A DNA stretch of 34,932 nt from SAR324 cluster bacterium SAR324-CTD7B (GTDB lineage: Bacteria; SAR324; NAC60-12): assembly GCA_002082305.1 (NCBI GenBank), contig LSNO01000063.1, positions 1 to 34,932 on the forward strand, written 5' to 3'. Shown one piece after another: positions 8,318-18,401 of this stretch. The position numbers and the translations under genes were made by a program. The number at the start of each line of letters is the position of its first letter. Position 1 is the stretch's first letter. The notes under the pieces were generated by a model that was not told the DNA's origin, ran no database searches, and saw nothing but the letters and a program-made list of their open reading frames with translations.

Positions 8318-9398
8318 CCGCGTTTATAATTTTAGTGCAGGACCGGCTACGCTGCCGATTCCTGTAATCGAGACAGTTCAAAAAGAATTCTTGGACTTTC
8401 ATGGACTTGGAGCCTCAATTGTTGAAATCAGCCACAGACTTCCAGTTTTTAAAGACATTATAGAAACTACCAAATCTCTTTTTCGTGAGTTAACTGGTCT
8501 GCCAAATAATTACAAAGTGCTTTTCATGCATGGTGGTGCTCAAATGCAATTTTCTGCAGTTCCATTAAATTTGATGTCAATGAAGTCTCACAAAGGGTCG
8601 TATTTTATCACTGGAAGGTGGGGTACACTTGCAGAAAATGAGGCCAGGAAATATGGGAATACCGAGATACTGATGGATGGTAAAGAGTTTGAGTATCGGC
8701 AAATTCCGCAATATGACACCAGTTCACTGGACCAGGATTCCAGCTACGCGCACCTGACGACAAACAACACACTCTACGGAACTCGCTGGCACCAATTTCC
8801 TGACACAGGGAATGTACCACTCGTGGCCGATGCAACTTCGGATATTTTATCCAGGGAAATGGATTATTCACAATTTGGAATAGTTTATGCGGGTTTACAA
8901 AAAAATCTTGGAACTTCCGGAACAGGTTTAGTGGTGGTCCGTGAAGATCTACTCGGTCATGCACTGCCTGAAACACCAAAACTGCTTGATTATGCTCTTT
9001 TTGATGAACACAACTCCATACCAAATACCATCAATGTATTTGCAGTTTACGTAATGCGTTTGGTTTTGGAATGGGTAAAAGAACAAGGAGGGGTTCCGGA
9101 AATGGAAAAACTGGCTGAAAAAAAATCCAGTTTGCTGTATGAGATCCTGGATAATTCAGAATTATACAGTTCTGTAGCACATCCAAAACACCGCTCAATA
9201 ACTAACGTAACATTTCATTTGCCGCAAGAAAAACTACTCCAGAAATTTTTAACTGAAACTGACAAAGAAGGTTTGTTTGCCCTTAAAGGTCATGCTTCAG
9301 TTGGTGGAGTAAGAGCATCCATTTATAATGCAATGCCTCTTGAAGGAGTTGATGAACTGGCTCAGTTCATGAAAGAATTTGAACGAAAGAACGGTTAA
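8310..9398 (+). CDS. serC: Phosphoserine aminotransferase SerC
   Basis: A 362-residue PLP enzyme that transaminates 3-phosphohydroxypyruvate to phosphoserine. In the vitamin B6 route it also acts on 3-hydroxy-2-oxo-4-phosphonooxybutanoate. It starts with the family signature NFSAGPATLP (7-16). HGGAQMQF (74-81) is the cofactor phosphate region. The PLP-binding Lys198 is in AGLQKNLG. An AGGA ribosome site stands 7-8 nt before the ATG. The position close to pdxA suggests a role in both serine and pyridoxal phosphate synthesis. Its stop overlaps the convergent HNH gene by 4 bp. Confidence 0.96.
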   Translation: MTNRVYNFSAGPATLPIPVIETVQKEFLDFHGLGASIVEISHRLPVFKDIIETTKSLFRELTGLPNNYKVLFMHGGAQMQFSAVPLNLMSMKSHKGSYFITGRWGTLAENEARKYGNTEILMDGKEFEYRQIPQYDTSSLDQDSSYAHLTTNNTLYGTRWHQFPDTGNVPLVADATSDILSREMDYSQFGIVYAGLQKNLGTSGTGLVVVREDLLGHALPETPKLLDYALFDEHNSIPNTINVFAVYVMRLVLEWVKEQGGVPEMEKLAEKKSSLLYEILDNSELYSSVAHPKHRSITNVTFHLPQEKLLQKFLTETDKEGLFALKGHASVGGVRASIYNAMPLEGVDELAQFMKEFERKNG

Positions 9399-9946
9399 GC
9401 AGCCTTTGCCTGATCAATCTTCACCAGATGAATTGGCCACTGCAAATATTCCTGCCAACTGGAATGAGGAATTTTGATATGGAGAGTTTTAGCGATTTTG
9501 ACCATTTGCCAATAATTTGGTTCAAACGGGGGCTGTGATGGTTGCACAATATTTGCGCCTTTACTTAAATTGCATTTGTGGCAGGCTGTTACCACATTTT
9601 TCCAACGCATTCCTCCGCCTCGGCTTTTTGGAATTACGTGATCAATAGTAAGATGATCTGCTGAAAATTGATGTAGACAATATTGGCAATGAAACCGGTC
9701 CCGCAGGAAAATGTTGCGGCGAGTGAAATTGACCGTACCTTGCTGTTGATGATAACGTGACATCATAACCACACTTGGCACGGGTAAGGCCAAATGCTGG
9801 GAGTGACATATCCAATCATCATAAGAACGAAGAACAGTCACCTTATCTAGGTAAAGAGCCTTGATAGCCTGTTGCCAGGAGAGTGTACTCAAAGGCCACA
9901 GTGTCAACGGGTTCCCGTCTTGATTTAGTAAAAGTACATCCTGCAT
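9395..9946 (-). CDS. HNH endonuclease-like protein
   Basis: A 183-residue protein with a complete HNH zinc-finger nuclease fold in its centre. C87-x-x-C90 and C122-x-x-C125 would bind structural zinc. D102-H103 (TIDHVIPKSRGG) and Asn117/Asn126 supply the ββα-metal catalytic set. Such stand-alone HNH proteins are widespread in bacterial chromosomes, and their role is mostly unknown. There is no methylase or phage gene nearby to indicate restriction or packaging. It ends 4 bp inside the convergent serC, and the aconitase gene lies 32 bp upstream on the same strand, so it is probably read through from there. Confidence 0.85.
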   Translation of the reverse strand: MQDVLLLNQDGNPLTLWPLSTLSWQQAIKALYLDKVTVLRSYDDWICHSQHLALPVPSVVMMSRYHQQQGTVNFTRRNIFLRDRFHCQYCLHQFSADHLTIDHVIPKSRGGGMRWKNVVTACHKCNLSKGANIVQPSQPPFEPNYWQMVKIAKTLHIKIPHSSWQEYLQWPIHLVKIDQAKAA

Positions 9947-9978
9947 TTCGACACTAATAATTAGTTAATCTTTCAACA

Positions 9979-12663
9979 CTATTCCCTAAGACTTTCTCGC
10001 ATGAAATTTCTCAGAACTGTGTGTAAAATTCCACCGTTTTTGTAAAATTCTAATTCAACCAGCGTATCTAAACGACAATTGACTGTAATTTCGCGATCAT
10101 CTGCACGTAAGATTACATCCTGGCCCGCCTTCAAATTATCAGTTAAACCCAACACCGCATACTCTTCCTCTCCGCTCAAGCCAAGTGACTTATGAGTTTC
10201 ACCGTTCTTGAATTGAAGAGGCAAGACACCCATCCCCACCAGGTTGGAGCGGTGAATACGCTCAAAACTCGTTGCAACTACAGCCTTAACACCAAGCAGC
10301 AATGTACCTTTTGCAGCCCAATCACGCGAGGAGCCAGTTCCATATTCGGCACCTGCTAAAACAACTAGCGGAGTTCCACTATCTTTATATTTTTGTGCTG
10401 CTTCGTAAATTGTTGTAAGTTCTCCGGAAGGGATTAGTTTGGTAAAACCACCCTCTGTTCCGGGAACCAACTCATTTCGCAAACGGACATTCCCAAAAGT
10501 TCCCCGCGTCATGACACGGTCATTCCCGCGACGGGATCCATAAGAATTGAAATCTTTGATTTCCGTTCCAAGTTCCAGTAAATATTTCCCTGCTGGAGTT
10601 TCCGAGGAAAAAGCTCCGGCAGGGGAAATATGATCTGTTGTAATCGAATCTCCTAATTTTGCTAAAACTCTTGCACCAGTAATATCCTGCAAAGCATTAA
10701 CATCAAGACCCATTTTTTGAAAAAATGGTGGATTTTGGATATAGGTCGATGAATCATCCCATTCATAAACTTCACCTGTTCGCGCTTCAATAGCATTCCA
10801 CAGGGGAGAGCTTTCACCTGCCCCTTTGTATTCTTTCTCATACATTTCGCTGGTAATCAGTTTTTCTACTTCATCTATTTCTTCCTGAGCGGGCCAAATG
10901 TCTTTTAGAAAAACCGGCTGACCATCTTTTCCGTTGCCAAGAGGCTCATTTATTAAATCATGATTCACCGTTCCAGCAATGGCATAAGCTACAACCAGCG
11001 GAGGACTGGCCAAATAATTAGCCTTGATATGCTGACTTATCCGTCCTTCAAAATTTCGATTTCCAGACAAAACTGAGGCAACTACCAAATCGCCTTGATT
11101 TATTGCTGTAACAATACTTTCCGGAAGAGGACCTGAGTTACCAATACAGGTAGTACAGCCATAGCCAACTGTATGAAAACCAAGTGCATCAAGCGGTTCA
11201 TTCAATCCGGCTGCTTCCAGATAATCTGTCACCACACGTGAACCCGGCCCAAGAGATGTTTTAACCCAAGGTTGGCGATTCAAGCCTTTTTCAACTGCTT
11301 TTTTTGCAAGCAGTCCTGCTGCAAGCATAACGGAAGGATTGCTCGTGTTTGTACAGGACGTAATTGCCGCAATGACCACCGAACCATGTTTTAGTTCTCC
11401 GGAAGGAATACCCTGCATCTGAACCGAGGTTTCTATTTGCTCATCACTCAATTCAAATCCACGCTCTTTCCTGGATACACGCAAAGTTTTTTGCCAGTTT
11501 TGCTGCATTTGCGTAAGATTGACACGATCCTGTGGACGTTTAGGACCTGCAAGCGCAGGTTCAACAGTGGAAAGATCCAGCTCCAAAGTATCCGAAAATT
11601 CCGGAACTGGAGTATCACTCGTCCGGAAGAGACCTTGTTCTTTGCAATAGCGTTCTACGAGTTGAACCAGCAAGTCCGGTCGTCCGGTATCACGCAAGTA
11701 TCTTAAAGTTTCATCATCTACTGGGAAAAAACCCATGGTAGCACCATACTCCGGAGCCATATTTGCCAGAGTTGCACGGTCGGCTAATTTCAAATTATTC
11801 AAACCAGGTCCAAAAAATTCAACAAATTTTTCCACTACACCTTTTTCCCGCAGCATTTCAACTACCCGTAAAACCAAATCAGTCGCCGTTGCTCTCTGTT
11901 GCAGTTCTCCAAGAAGACGAAAACCAATCACTTCCGGAATGAGCATGTTGATTGGTTGACCTAACATCACCGATTCTGCCTCAATTCCACCTACTCCCCA
12001 GCCCATTACTCCAAGACCATTGATCATTGTGGTATGTGAATCTGTGCCCACCAATGTGTCTGGAAAACAAACACCATCCCGGGATTGAACAACAGTTGCC
12101 ACCGTTTCAAGGTTCACTTGATGCACAATTCCGATACCTGGAGGATAGACATTAAAATTGTCGAAAGCCTGCTTTCCCCATTTCAGAAACTCGTAGCGTT
12201 CACGGTTTCGTACGAACTCAATTTCCATATTTTTTTTGAGTGCTCCCGAACTTCCAAAAGCATCAACTTGTATTGAATGGTCAATCACCAAATCCACTGG
12301 TATACGTGGATTAATTACACTCGGATCGCCATTCATTGCAACCATCGCTGAACGCAGTGCAGCCAAATCAACAACTGCAGGTACTCCTGTAAAATCCTGT
12401 AAAATCACCCGGGTGGGTTTATAAGGAATTTCCTGATTGGATTTTTCTGCAGCATTCCAATTGGCAAGCGCTGTCACGTCTTCAGCACAAACCTGAAAAT
12501 CATCAACGTTACGGAGTGCCTGTTCCAACAATATCCGTATGGAAAATGGGAGTCTGTCTATCGTACCAATTCCATCTTTTTGCAACTTTTCTAAACTGTA
12601 CAGAGCAGTTTTGCCTTCGCTACTTTCAAAATTTATCCGGCAACCAAACTGATTGTCTTTCAT
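9979..12663 (-). CDS. acnA: Aconitate hydratase, AcnA/IRP1 type
   Basis: An 894-residue [4Fe-4S] enzyme that interconverts citrate and isocitrate in the TCA cycle. The three cluster ligands are Cys437 (SCTNTSNP), Cys503 and Cys506 ([14 protein letters not shown]), in the same positions as human IRP1 aconitase. Other family signatures are [16 protein letters not shown] (204-219) and, near the C terminus, [14 protein letters not shown]. The length is normal for AcnA. It is preceded by a 271-bp divergent gap containing an FNR/CRP-like palindrome, and is probably followed in the same transcript by the HNH gene. The start is the ATG at 12663 with a weak AAGAGA before it. Confidence 0.97.
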   Translation of the reverse strand: MKDNQFGCRINFESSEGKTALYSLEKLQKDGIGTIDRLPFSIRILLEQALRNVDDFQVCAEDVTALANWNAAEKSNQEIPYKPTRVILQDFTGVPAVVDLAALRSAMVAMNGDPSVINPRIPVDLVIDHSIQVDAFGSSGALKKNMEIEFVRNRERYEFLKWGKQAFDNFNVYPPGIGIVHQVNLETVATVVQSRDGVCFPDTLVGTDSHTTMINGLGVMGWGVGGIEAESVMLGQPINMLIPEVIGFRLLGELQQRATATDLVLRVVEMLREKGVVEKFVEFFGPGLNNLKLADRATLANMAPEYGATMGFFPVDDETLRYLRDTGRPDLLVQLVERYCKEQGLFRTSDTPVPEFSDTLELDLSTVEPALAGPKRPQDRVNLTQMQQNWQKTLRVSRKERGFELSDEQIETSVQMQGIPSGELKHGSVVIAAITSCTNTSNPSVMLAAGLLAKKAVEKGLNRQPWVKTSLGPGSRVVTDYLEAAGLNEPLDALGFHTVGYGCTTCIGNSGPLPESIVTAINQGDLVVASVLSGNRNFEGRISQHIKANYLASPPLVVAYAIAGTVNHDLINEPLGNGKDGQPVFLKDIWPAQEEIDEVEKLITSEMYEKEYKGAGESSPLWNAIEARTGEVYEWDDSSTYIQNPPFFQKMGLDVNALQDITGARVLAKLGDSITTDHISPAGAFSSETPAGKYLLELGTEIKDFNSYGSRRGNDRVMTRGTFGNVRLRNELVPGTEGGFTKLIPSGELTTIYEAAQKYKDSGTPLVVLAGAEYGTGSSRDWAAKGTLLLGVKAVVATSFERIHRSNLVGMGVLPLQFKNGETHKSLGLSGEEEYAVLGLTDNLKAGQDVILRADDREITVNCRLDTLVELEFYKNGGILHTVLRNFMRESLRE

Positions 12664-12723
12664 ATCTCTTATGTTTGTTTGAAAAATTTATGTGCTTCCT
12701 GAGTTAAATATTCACTTAAAAAC

Positions 12724-12737
12724 TTCATTGTGATCAA
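12724..12737. promoter_or_regulatory. FNR/CRP-family-like palindrome upstream of acnA
   Basis: On the minus strand the site reads TTGAT-CACA-ATGAA, 9 of 10 positions of the FNR consensus TTGAT-N4-ATCAA. It lies about 60 bp before the acnA ATG. Regulation of aconitase by an oxygen- or nitric-oxide-sensing FNR-family factor would make sense. One near match in AT-rich DNA is weak evidence. Confidence 0.25.
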
Positions 12738-12867
12738 AGTAAATAAAACATTAAATTTACGAAACTTCTTGAAAAATCTCAAGTTTATATGATTTGAAAA
12801 AAAGTAATCCCAATTCCAAAAATAGGATTAAGAAAGATTAAAAAGACACCTCTAGTCTTGAAGCCTG

Positions 12868-12897
12868 TTGTAAAATAATAGATAATGGGGATATAAA
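12868..12897 (+). promoter_or_regulatory. Candidate promoter for the DUF4340-to-exported-protein operon
   Basis: TTGTAA (12868-12873) and TATAAA (12892-12897) with an 18-bp spacer lie about 40 bp before the ATG at 12935. A second -10-like TATAAT is at 12913-12918 but has no good -35. This is consensus matching only. Confidence 0.35.
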
Positions 12898-12934
12898 TTT
12901 ATTTTTTGAAATTATAATCTGAATTGCTTTAATT

Positions 12935-13978
12935 ATGTTTAAACCTCTATTATTCACCACTTTTAGTTTGTTCATCATTGGAGGTGGATTAATCTATTAT
13001 CAAGATGACAACTACTTTACAAAACCACAAATATCAAAAGACAATAGACTCTTTCCAGAACAACTTGACACCAAAGCCCTGAACCAGATTAAAATCGAGT
13101 CACAGGGCTCTTCCGTAAACTTAATGCAGTTAAAAGGCGGAGGTTGGAAAGAGCAGTCTTTGAATTATGAGGCAGATCCAATTTCCATTCAGGATTTGCT
13201 GCTCAATCTATCTCAAATACGTCTTGGAGATCTGGTAACAAATAATCCGGATCATCACGAACGTTTTCAATTATTAACTCCTCCGGAAAACAAGGAAGAT
13301 TGGAGCGAAGATCGACATGGAATTTCTGTAATCCTTTTGCGGGGAGACGGAACTTCAATATTAAGCTTTCTTCTTGGAATGAATCGTACTAGTGGTCCAG
13401 GGCAGTATGTAAGGCACAAAGGTTCTAATAAAGTTTTTTTAATTCCGGAAGGCTTGTCCATAGATTCAGAAGCAAATGATTGGCTGAAAAAGGATTTACT
13501 TGCATTAGAGTCAAATCAAGTCCAAAGCCTTGTGCTTAAGAACGAAGAAGGAGGTTCATTTTCCATTAACCGTGACAGTGCTGAAACAGACTGGAAATCC
13601 TCCTCTGAAAAATCAGATGTACCGGACTCAGATAAAATAACAACTCTCCTCAACAGGCTGGGGAAGCTTTCTTTTTCCAAATTATACATAAATGATTCTG
13701 TTTCCCAGCAAGCAGAAGGTACAGATTTAATAGAAACAACATTGTTTGTGTCGTTATTTGACAGCAGAGTTTATACATTGAACCTAAGGAATAATATAGC
13801 ATCAAATGAAAATTATATTTTGAGCATGCGGATGGGTATTTCACTGGTAGCATCAGGCGCTTCTGAAGCAGAAGATTCAAAACTTCGTGATGAAATGGAA
13901 ATCTATAACCAGCAAGTGAATGGCAGGTTTTATGAAATAAGTTCCTGGGAAGGAAAGGAACTTTTGCTCAGTGAATAA
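12935..13978 (+). CDS. DUF4340-family membrane-anchored protein
   Basis: A 347-residue protein with an N-terminal membrane helix (about 4-22) and a large soluble, presumably periplasmic part. The pattern of repeated β-strand segments resembles DUF4340: lines such as KIESQGSSVNLMQLKGGGW and a later 'NDWLKKDLLALESNQVQSL'. The function of this domain is unknown. In many bacteria it is encoded beside gliding-type ABC exporter subunits, but no such genes are seen here. It is the first gene of a four-gene plus-strand run, with 34 bp to the pseudouridine synthase gene. No Shine-Dalgarno sequence is apparent. The family call is from memory of its appearance and is moderately sure. Confidence 0.7.
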   Translation: MFKPLLFTTFSLFIIGGGLIYYQDDNYFTKPQISKDNRLFPEQLDTKALNQIKIESQGSSVNLMQLKGGGWKEQSLNYEADPISIQDLLLNLSQIRLGDLVTNNPDHHERFQLLTPPENKEDWSEDRHGISVILLRGDGTSILSFLLGMNRTSGPGQYVRHKGSNKVFLIPEGLSIDSEANDWLKKDLLALESNQVQSLVLKNEEGGSFSINRDSAETDWKSSSEKSDVPDSDKITTLLNRLGKLSFSKLYINDSVSQQAEGTDLIETTLFVSLFDSRVYTLNLRNNIASNENYILSMRMGISLVASGASEAEDSKLRDEMEIYNQQVNGRFYEISSWEGKELLLSE

Positions 13979-14012
13979 CGATTCAACATTTTATAGCCTT
14001 TCTTAGCCTGAT

Positions 14013-14984
14013 ATGTCAATCCGGATGACATCCGAGCACACTGAACTGACTTTCCATTATATGCGTGTGGAAGGACGGGAGGAAACGCTGTTGGAATTTT
14101 TACTCCGGCGTTTTCGCTATTTGGATGATCAGGAGTGGCGTGAGAATATCAATGATCGACGCATTTGGGTCGACGGCAAATTGGGGCGCACAAATTTTAA
14201 GCTGCGAAACAATCAAAAAATTGTTTATTTACGTCCAGATTTCCTTGAACCGGACGTTGATCTGGACTTTGAAATTATTTTCGAAGATGATGCATTAATT
14301 GCAGTCTGCAAATCGGGAAATTTGCCGACAAGTCCTTCAGGTAAGTATTACAAAAATACACTGGTCAGTTTGATCAAGTCTCAGTTTGGCCTGAAAAAAC
14401 TTTACACTCTGCATCGACTTGACCGTGAAACCAGCGGGGTAATTATTTTTGCTAAAAGACACGAAGTTGCCCAATCAATGGCTGCTCATTTTCGAAAAAA
14501 CCGGATTCACAAAATATATTCTGCAATCCTCAGCAGACACCTTCCCCAAATTTCAAAGACAACAGTTCCGGAGATTTTCATTTCGCTGCCGATTGGTCAG
14601 GACCTAAACAGCAACATCCGCATTAAACAGAGCGTAAATTCTCTAGGAAAACCTTCCCATACCTATTTCAGGGAAATTGGGAAAATGGGTGATTATTCAC
14701 TTGTTGAAGTGCGTCCCTTCAGTGGTCGGACTCATCAAATCAGAGTTCATGCTGCACACATGGGCTGTTCTGTTGTGGGCGATAAGCTTTATGGACTTCC
14801 AAATGATGGCTTCATACGCTGGCTTAATGAAGGTGACGATTATTTGCTTTCACAAAATTTTCCGCTCCATAGACAATTACTGCATGCAGTAGAAATCCGA
14901 TTCCCACATCCTGTTACAAGAAAAGAAACTGTAATTCGTTCTGACAATGAAAAAATATTAAAAGAATTGAAACAGAGTAGTTAA
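14013..14984 (+). CDS. RluA-family RNA pseudouridine synthase
   Basis: A 323-residue enzyme that isomerises uridine to pseudouridine in rRNA or tRNA. An S4-like RNA-binding N-terminal part (about 25-75) precedes the catalytic domain. The family signature HRLDRETSG is at 134-142, with catalytic Asp137. GRTHQIRVH follows near 243-251. Which position it modifies (RluC, RluD or another class) cannot be read from sequence alone. A second in-frame ATG at codon 5 is a possible alternative start. It lies in the run between the DUF4340 gene and the phosphohexomutase gene, with 33-34 bp gaps on both sides. Confidence 0.93.
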   Translation: MSIRMTSEHTELTFHYMRVEGREETLLEFLLRRFRYLDDQEWRENINDRRIWVDGKLGRTNFKLRNNQKIVYLRPDFLEPDVDLDFEIIFEDDALIAVCKSGNLPTSPSGKYYKNTLVSLIKSQFGLKKLYTLHRLDRETSGVIIFAKRHEVAQSMAAHFRKNRIHKIYSAILSRHLPQISKTTVPEIFISLPIGQDLNSNIRIKQSVNSLGKPSHTYFREIGKMGDYSLVEVRPFSGRTHQIRVHAAHMGCSVVGDKLYGLPNDGFIRWLNEGDDYLLSQNFPLHRQLLHAVEIRFPHPVTRKETVIRSDNEKILKELKQSS

Positions 14985-15017
14985 GCAAAAACAATTTCAC
15001 TGATATCCAGATCAACA

Positions 15018-16739
15018 ATGAACATAATTGAAAAAGTACAATTCTGGGCCGAAAACCCTTGCTTTGATGCTGAGACACAAGCAGAGGCTAAAAACCTTCT
15101 GGCTGCTGAAAACAAAAATGCACGTGAAGAATGTTTCGGCAGTTTGCTCGAATTTGGTACAGGCGGTCTAAGAGGTATAATGGGTGTTGGTACAAATCGA
15201 ATCAACCGCTATACTGTGCAAATGGCAACAGAAGGAGTCGCACGTATTATAAAAAATAAGAAAAATGAGTCCGGTGCAAAAGGTGTGGTCGTTGGTTACG
15301 ATTCACGTCACTTCTCGTTTGAGTTTGCAAAAGTAACCAGCGAAGTTTTAGCAGCACACGGCATACCTGTTTATTTGTTCCGTTCAATTGCACCTACCCC
15401 CCTCGTTTCCTGTGAGATTCTCAGGCGTAAAGCAATAGCCGGAATTATTATCACTGCCAGTCATAATCCACCGGAATACAACGGTTACAAGGTTTATTGG
15501 GAAAATGGAGGTTTGATTGTTCCTCCGGAAGACAGTCAGATTATAGAAGAAGTCCGGAACATCAACCGTATTGACAAAATTCCAACGATATCTTTTGAAA
15601 ATGCACTTCAGACTGAAATAGTAGAGTGGATTGATAATGAAGCAGACGAATATTATCTGAAGACCGTTAGAAAATTAAGTTTGGGGCTGCGTGAAAATAA
15701 TAAGGATTTAGGTGTGATTTTTACTCCGCTTCACGGTACCGGCGGTCGTTTGGTTCCAGAATTGTTACAACAGCAAGGCTTTGAAAATGTAAAAGTCGTC
15801 AAAGAACAAATGGTTCCGGATGGAGATTTCAGCACAGTTGGATCACCCAATCCTGAAGACAGGGATGCCTTTAAAATGGCAGTGGAACAAGCAACCGATG
15901 ATGATGACCTTATCTTAGCCAATGATCCTGATGCGGATCGTCTGGGCGTTATGGTCCGTGACAAAGAGAAGCAGTGGCATTGGTTGACGGGCAACCAAAT
16001 TGGGATATTGATTCTAGACTCAATCATTTCTGCATTGCACCAACAAAATCGCTTTCCGAAAAAAGGAGTAATCATTACAACTGTAGTGACCTCTCCTCTT
16101 GTCTCAAAAATGGCCCGGGAAAATGGATTGGATCTCGTTGAAGTGTTAACAGGATTTAAATGGATTAGACAAGCTGCCTTGCGTTATGAAGAAGAGGTTG
16201 ATGGAAAGTTTGTTTTTGGCATGGAAGAAAGTCACGGCTATTTGATGGGAAGCCATTCGGGAGATAAAGATGGAATTTGGGCCTCCATGGCTTTTGCTGA
16301 AATGGTGGCTACACTGAAGAAAAGTAACTTGACTGCAATCGACAGGCTGAATCAAATTCATCAACAATATGGGCCCCATCTCGACACTCTGAGGACGCAA
16401 ACTTATACCGGCACAGAAGGTTTGGAAAAAATACAGCAGATTATGCGTAAGTTACGCAACTCTCCTCCGAAATCTGTGGCAGGTCAAACTGTAGTAAAAA
16501 TAACTGATTATTTAGAAAATACTATAATTTGTGCAGATGCAACTAAGAATTTGCAAGGGCCGGGATTACCTAAGTCAAATGTGATTTCACTGGAATTGTC
16601 CGACAATACCAGAATTACTGCTCGACCTTCCGGTACTGAGCCAAAAATTAAATACTACTTTAATTTACATGGTAAAAATTCTGCGCTTTTACAGGAACGT
16701 CTTGTTGAAATTCAGGCAGAATTTCTCAGCGATCAATGA
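15018..16739 (+). CDS. Phosphoglucomutase/phosphomannomutase family protein (PgcA type)
   Basis: A 573-residue alpha-D-phosphohexomutase that moves the phosphate between C1 and C6 of a hexose phosphate. All four signature regions are present. The phosphoserine loop TASHNPPEYNG has Ser148. The Mg-binding loop DPDADR is at 303-308. The sugar loop GMEESHGYL is at 401-409. The phosphate loop RPSGTEPK is at 536-543. The length and motif details fit PgcA-type enzymes (about 570-580 residues), which supply glucose-1-phosphate for glycolipids, storage or envelope sugars. Phosphomannomutase activity is an alternative. It ends in TGA, 10 bp before the next gene, so the two are very likely co-transcribed. 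Confidence 0.94.
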   Translation: MNIIEKVQFWAENPCFDAETQAEAKNLLAAENKNAREECFGSLLEFGTGGLRGIMGVGTNRINRYTVQMATEGVARIIKNKKNESGAKGVVVGYDSRHFSFEFAKVTSEVLAAHGIPVYLFRSIAPTPLVSCEILRRKAIAGIIITASHNPPEYNGYKVYWENGGLIVPPEDSQIIEEVRNINRIDKIPTISFENALQTEIVEWIDNEADEYYLKTVRKLSLGLRENNKDLGVIFTPLHGTGGRLVPELLQQQGFENVKVVKEQMVPDGDFSTVGSPNPEDRDAFKMAVEQATDDDDLILANDPDADRLGVMVRDKEKQWHWLTGNQIGILILDSIISALHQQNRFPKKGVIITTVVTSPLVSKMARENGLDLVEVLTGFKWIRQAALRYEEEVDGKFVFGMEESHGYLMGSHSGDKDGIWASMAFAEMVATLKKSNLTAIDRLNQIHQQYGPHLDTLRTQTYTGTEGLEKIQQIMRKLRNSPPKSVAGQTVVKITDYLENTIICADATKNLQGPGLPKSNVISLELSDNTRITARPSGTEPKIKYYFNLHGKNSALLQERLVEIQAEFLSDQ

Positions 16740-16749
16740 ACATGATTAA

Positions 16750-18396
16750 ATGAATAAATACAGATTGTCAATTTTTCGAATAATTTCTACAGCATTCCTG
16801 TTCCTGGGACTTCTTTCTGCTCCTTTGATGGGGCAGAGTTTACTTGTTGAACAGGCAGAATCAACTATTGAAATTAAGCAGGACAATCTGGTACGAGCAA
16901 AAGCTGAGGCACTGAAAACTGCAAAAGGAAATGTTGTTCTGCAGGCAGTTGCAAGGTTTCTTGATTTTGAAAGTATGATTTATTTAAAGCCACTTTTGAT
17001 TCAACAGTTTTTTGAACATCCCGATTTTTATATTGAATCTATTCGTGTAATCAGTGAGGGCAACACTGCAGACCTGACTGAATTTACATTAAATATTGAA
17101 ACACGAATTTTTCATTCACGTTTACTGGCAGCATTCCGCAAATTAGGATTAGTTACAGAACAAGAACGAATTCCATTCATGGATGTTTATCTAATCTATG
17201 ATGCGGATCACGCATTACGTCAAACAAGAGTTTTGAATCTGTTTTTAGAACAACTGCAAATTCGGCTGAGACCTTATCGAATTCGAACCAGAGTAATCCT
17301 AACAAAAGGCCGCAAGTTACCGATTGAAGCAGGTCTACCGGCTCGACTAGCATTGTTGCCACTAAAATCTTCTGAGAAAAGAAACGGGACTAATGTAGCA
17401 TTACTTGAACTAAAACTTAGGCTGAGCCCGCAACCTGAAAAATCACCTCAAGGAAAGCTCATAGCACAACTTATTTTCTGGTCACAAAAGCGGGATTTTT
17501 CGGAATCATCAATAAGTACAACCATGGCAACTGCAGAAATTTCCTATAAAACCTGGAACACAAATGTAATTATTCCCGAAATTCTTGATCAATTGTTACT
17601 CCAATGGACGCCTGTTATGCAGCACATTGTAACTGTGAATCAGGTAAGCGGAGCTCAAGTAAAACTAAAATTCAAAGGATTACCGGGACCAATAGAAGAG
17701 CAGCAATTAATTAAAACTTTATTTCGGAATAACCCCCGCTGGAAAAAACTCAGCCTGGATACTATTTCCAGTAATTTTGTTTCTTACAAAGCTCTTTTTT
17801 TAGGGCCACTGAAGCAGATTATACAAGAGTTCCGTTCACCTAAGAATGCACCTTTTCGGATTACCTCAGTCAATTGGGAAGATAATGATTTGGTTGTGCA
17901 GGTGGAATGGAATGAAGTTCCTATGCCCCTGGAACTATTTGAAACAACTTTAACGGATGACGTATTTTCTGAAATTGACTCAGAAGAAAACTATATTCCT
18001 GAACCGGAATATCAAGTACCCTTACGCACATTCAAGCAAACATTCAAACTGCCCTTTGCAAAAGCCGTTTATGATCATATTCGGCATCGTGGAGACAGTA
18101 CATTGTTCAGGATAGAAGTTCCCAAAAACATGAACGTAAATGAAGAAAATAAACTCATAAACTTAGCTTGGTTCCGTCTTGGTACTACTCATTTAAATCC
18201 GGAACTTACGATATTTGACCAAAACCGAAATCGTAAAAAATCATATCTACTACGAAGGCGGAAACAATTTACATTTCAGTACAAAATTCCAGTTGGACAA
18301 GAGGCTTTCTATCTGCGCATTTCTGATGAAGTGGGTTTCCTAAAAGGCGTTGCAGGAAGCTACCAGTCTTTTCATTATGTTTTGACAGCAAATTAA
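16750..18396 (+). CDS. Exported protein of unknown function with FlgT-N/LPP20-like N-terminal region
   Basis: A 548-residue protein not recognised as a named family. A signal peptide (about 9-29, ending LMGQS) points to the periplasm or outer membrane. Residues about 30-115 show an 'AxxTIEI...RAKAEALKTA' helix, then hydrophobic strands ending in FTLNIETRIF. This is the pattern of FlgT-N/LPP20-type domains, in which an alanine-rich helix follows a strand. The C-terminal 70 residues (LTIFDQNRN..., FYLRISDEVG...) look like a β-sandwich of the prepeptidase C-terminal kind. Both resemblances are visual. It is the last gene of the four-gene plus-strand run and stops 5 bp before the convergent FHA gene. 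No flagellar genes are nearby. Confidence 0.6.
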   Translation: MNKYRLSIFRIISTAFLFLGLLSAPLMGQSLLVEQAESTIEIKQDNLVRAKAEALKTAKGNVVLQAVARFLDFESMIYLKPLLIQQFFEHPDFYIESIRVISEGNTADLTEFTLNIETRIFHSRLLAAFRKLGLVTEQERIPFMDVYLIYDADHALRQTRVLNLFLEQLQIRLRPYRIRTRVILTKGRKLPIEAGLPARLALLPLKSSEKRNGTNVALLELKLRLSPQPEKSPQGKLIAQLIFWSQKRDFSESSISTTMATAEISYKTWNTNVIIPEILDQLLLQWTPVMQHIVTVNQVSGAQVKLKFKGLPGPIEEQQLIKTLFRNNPRWKKLSLDTISSNFVSYKALFLGPLKQIIQEFRSPKNAPFRITSVNWEDNDLVVQVEWNEVPMPLELFETTLTDDVFSEIDSEENYIPEPEYQVPLRTFKQTFKLPFAKAVYDHIRHRGDSTLFRIEVPKNMNVNEENKLINLAWFRLGTTHLNPELTIFDQNRNRKKSYLLRRRKQFTFQYKIPVGQEAFYLRISDEVGFLKGVAGSYQSFHYVLTAN

Positions 18397-18401
18397 GTAT
18401 T

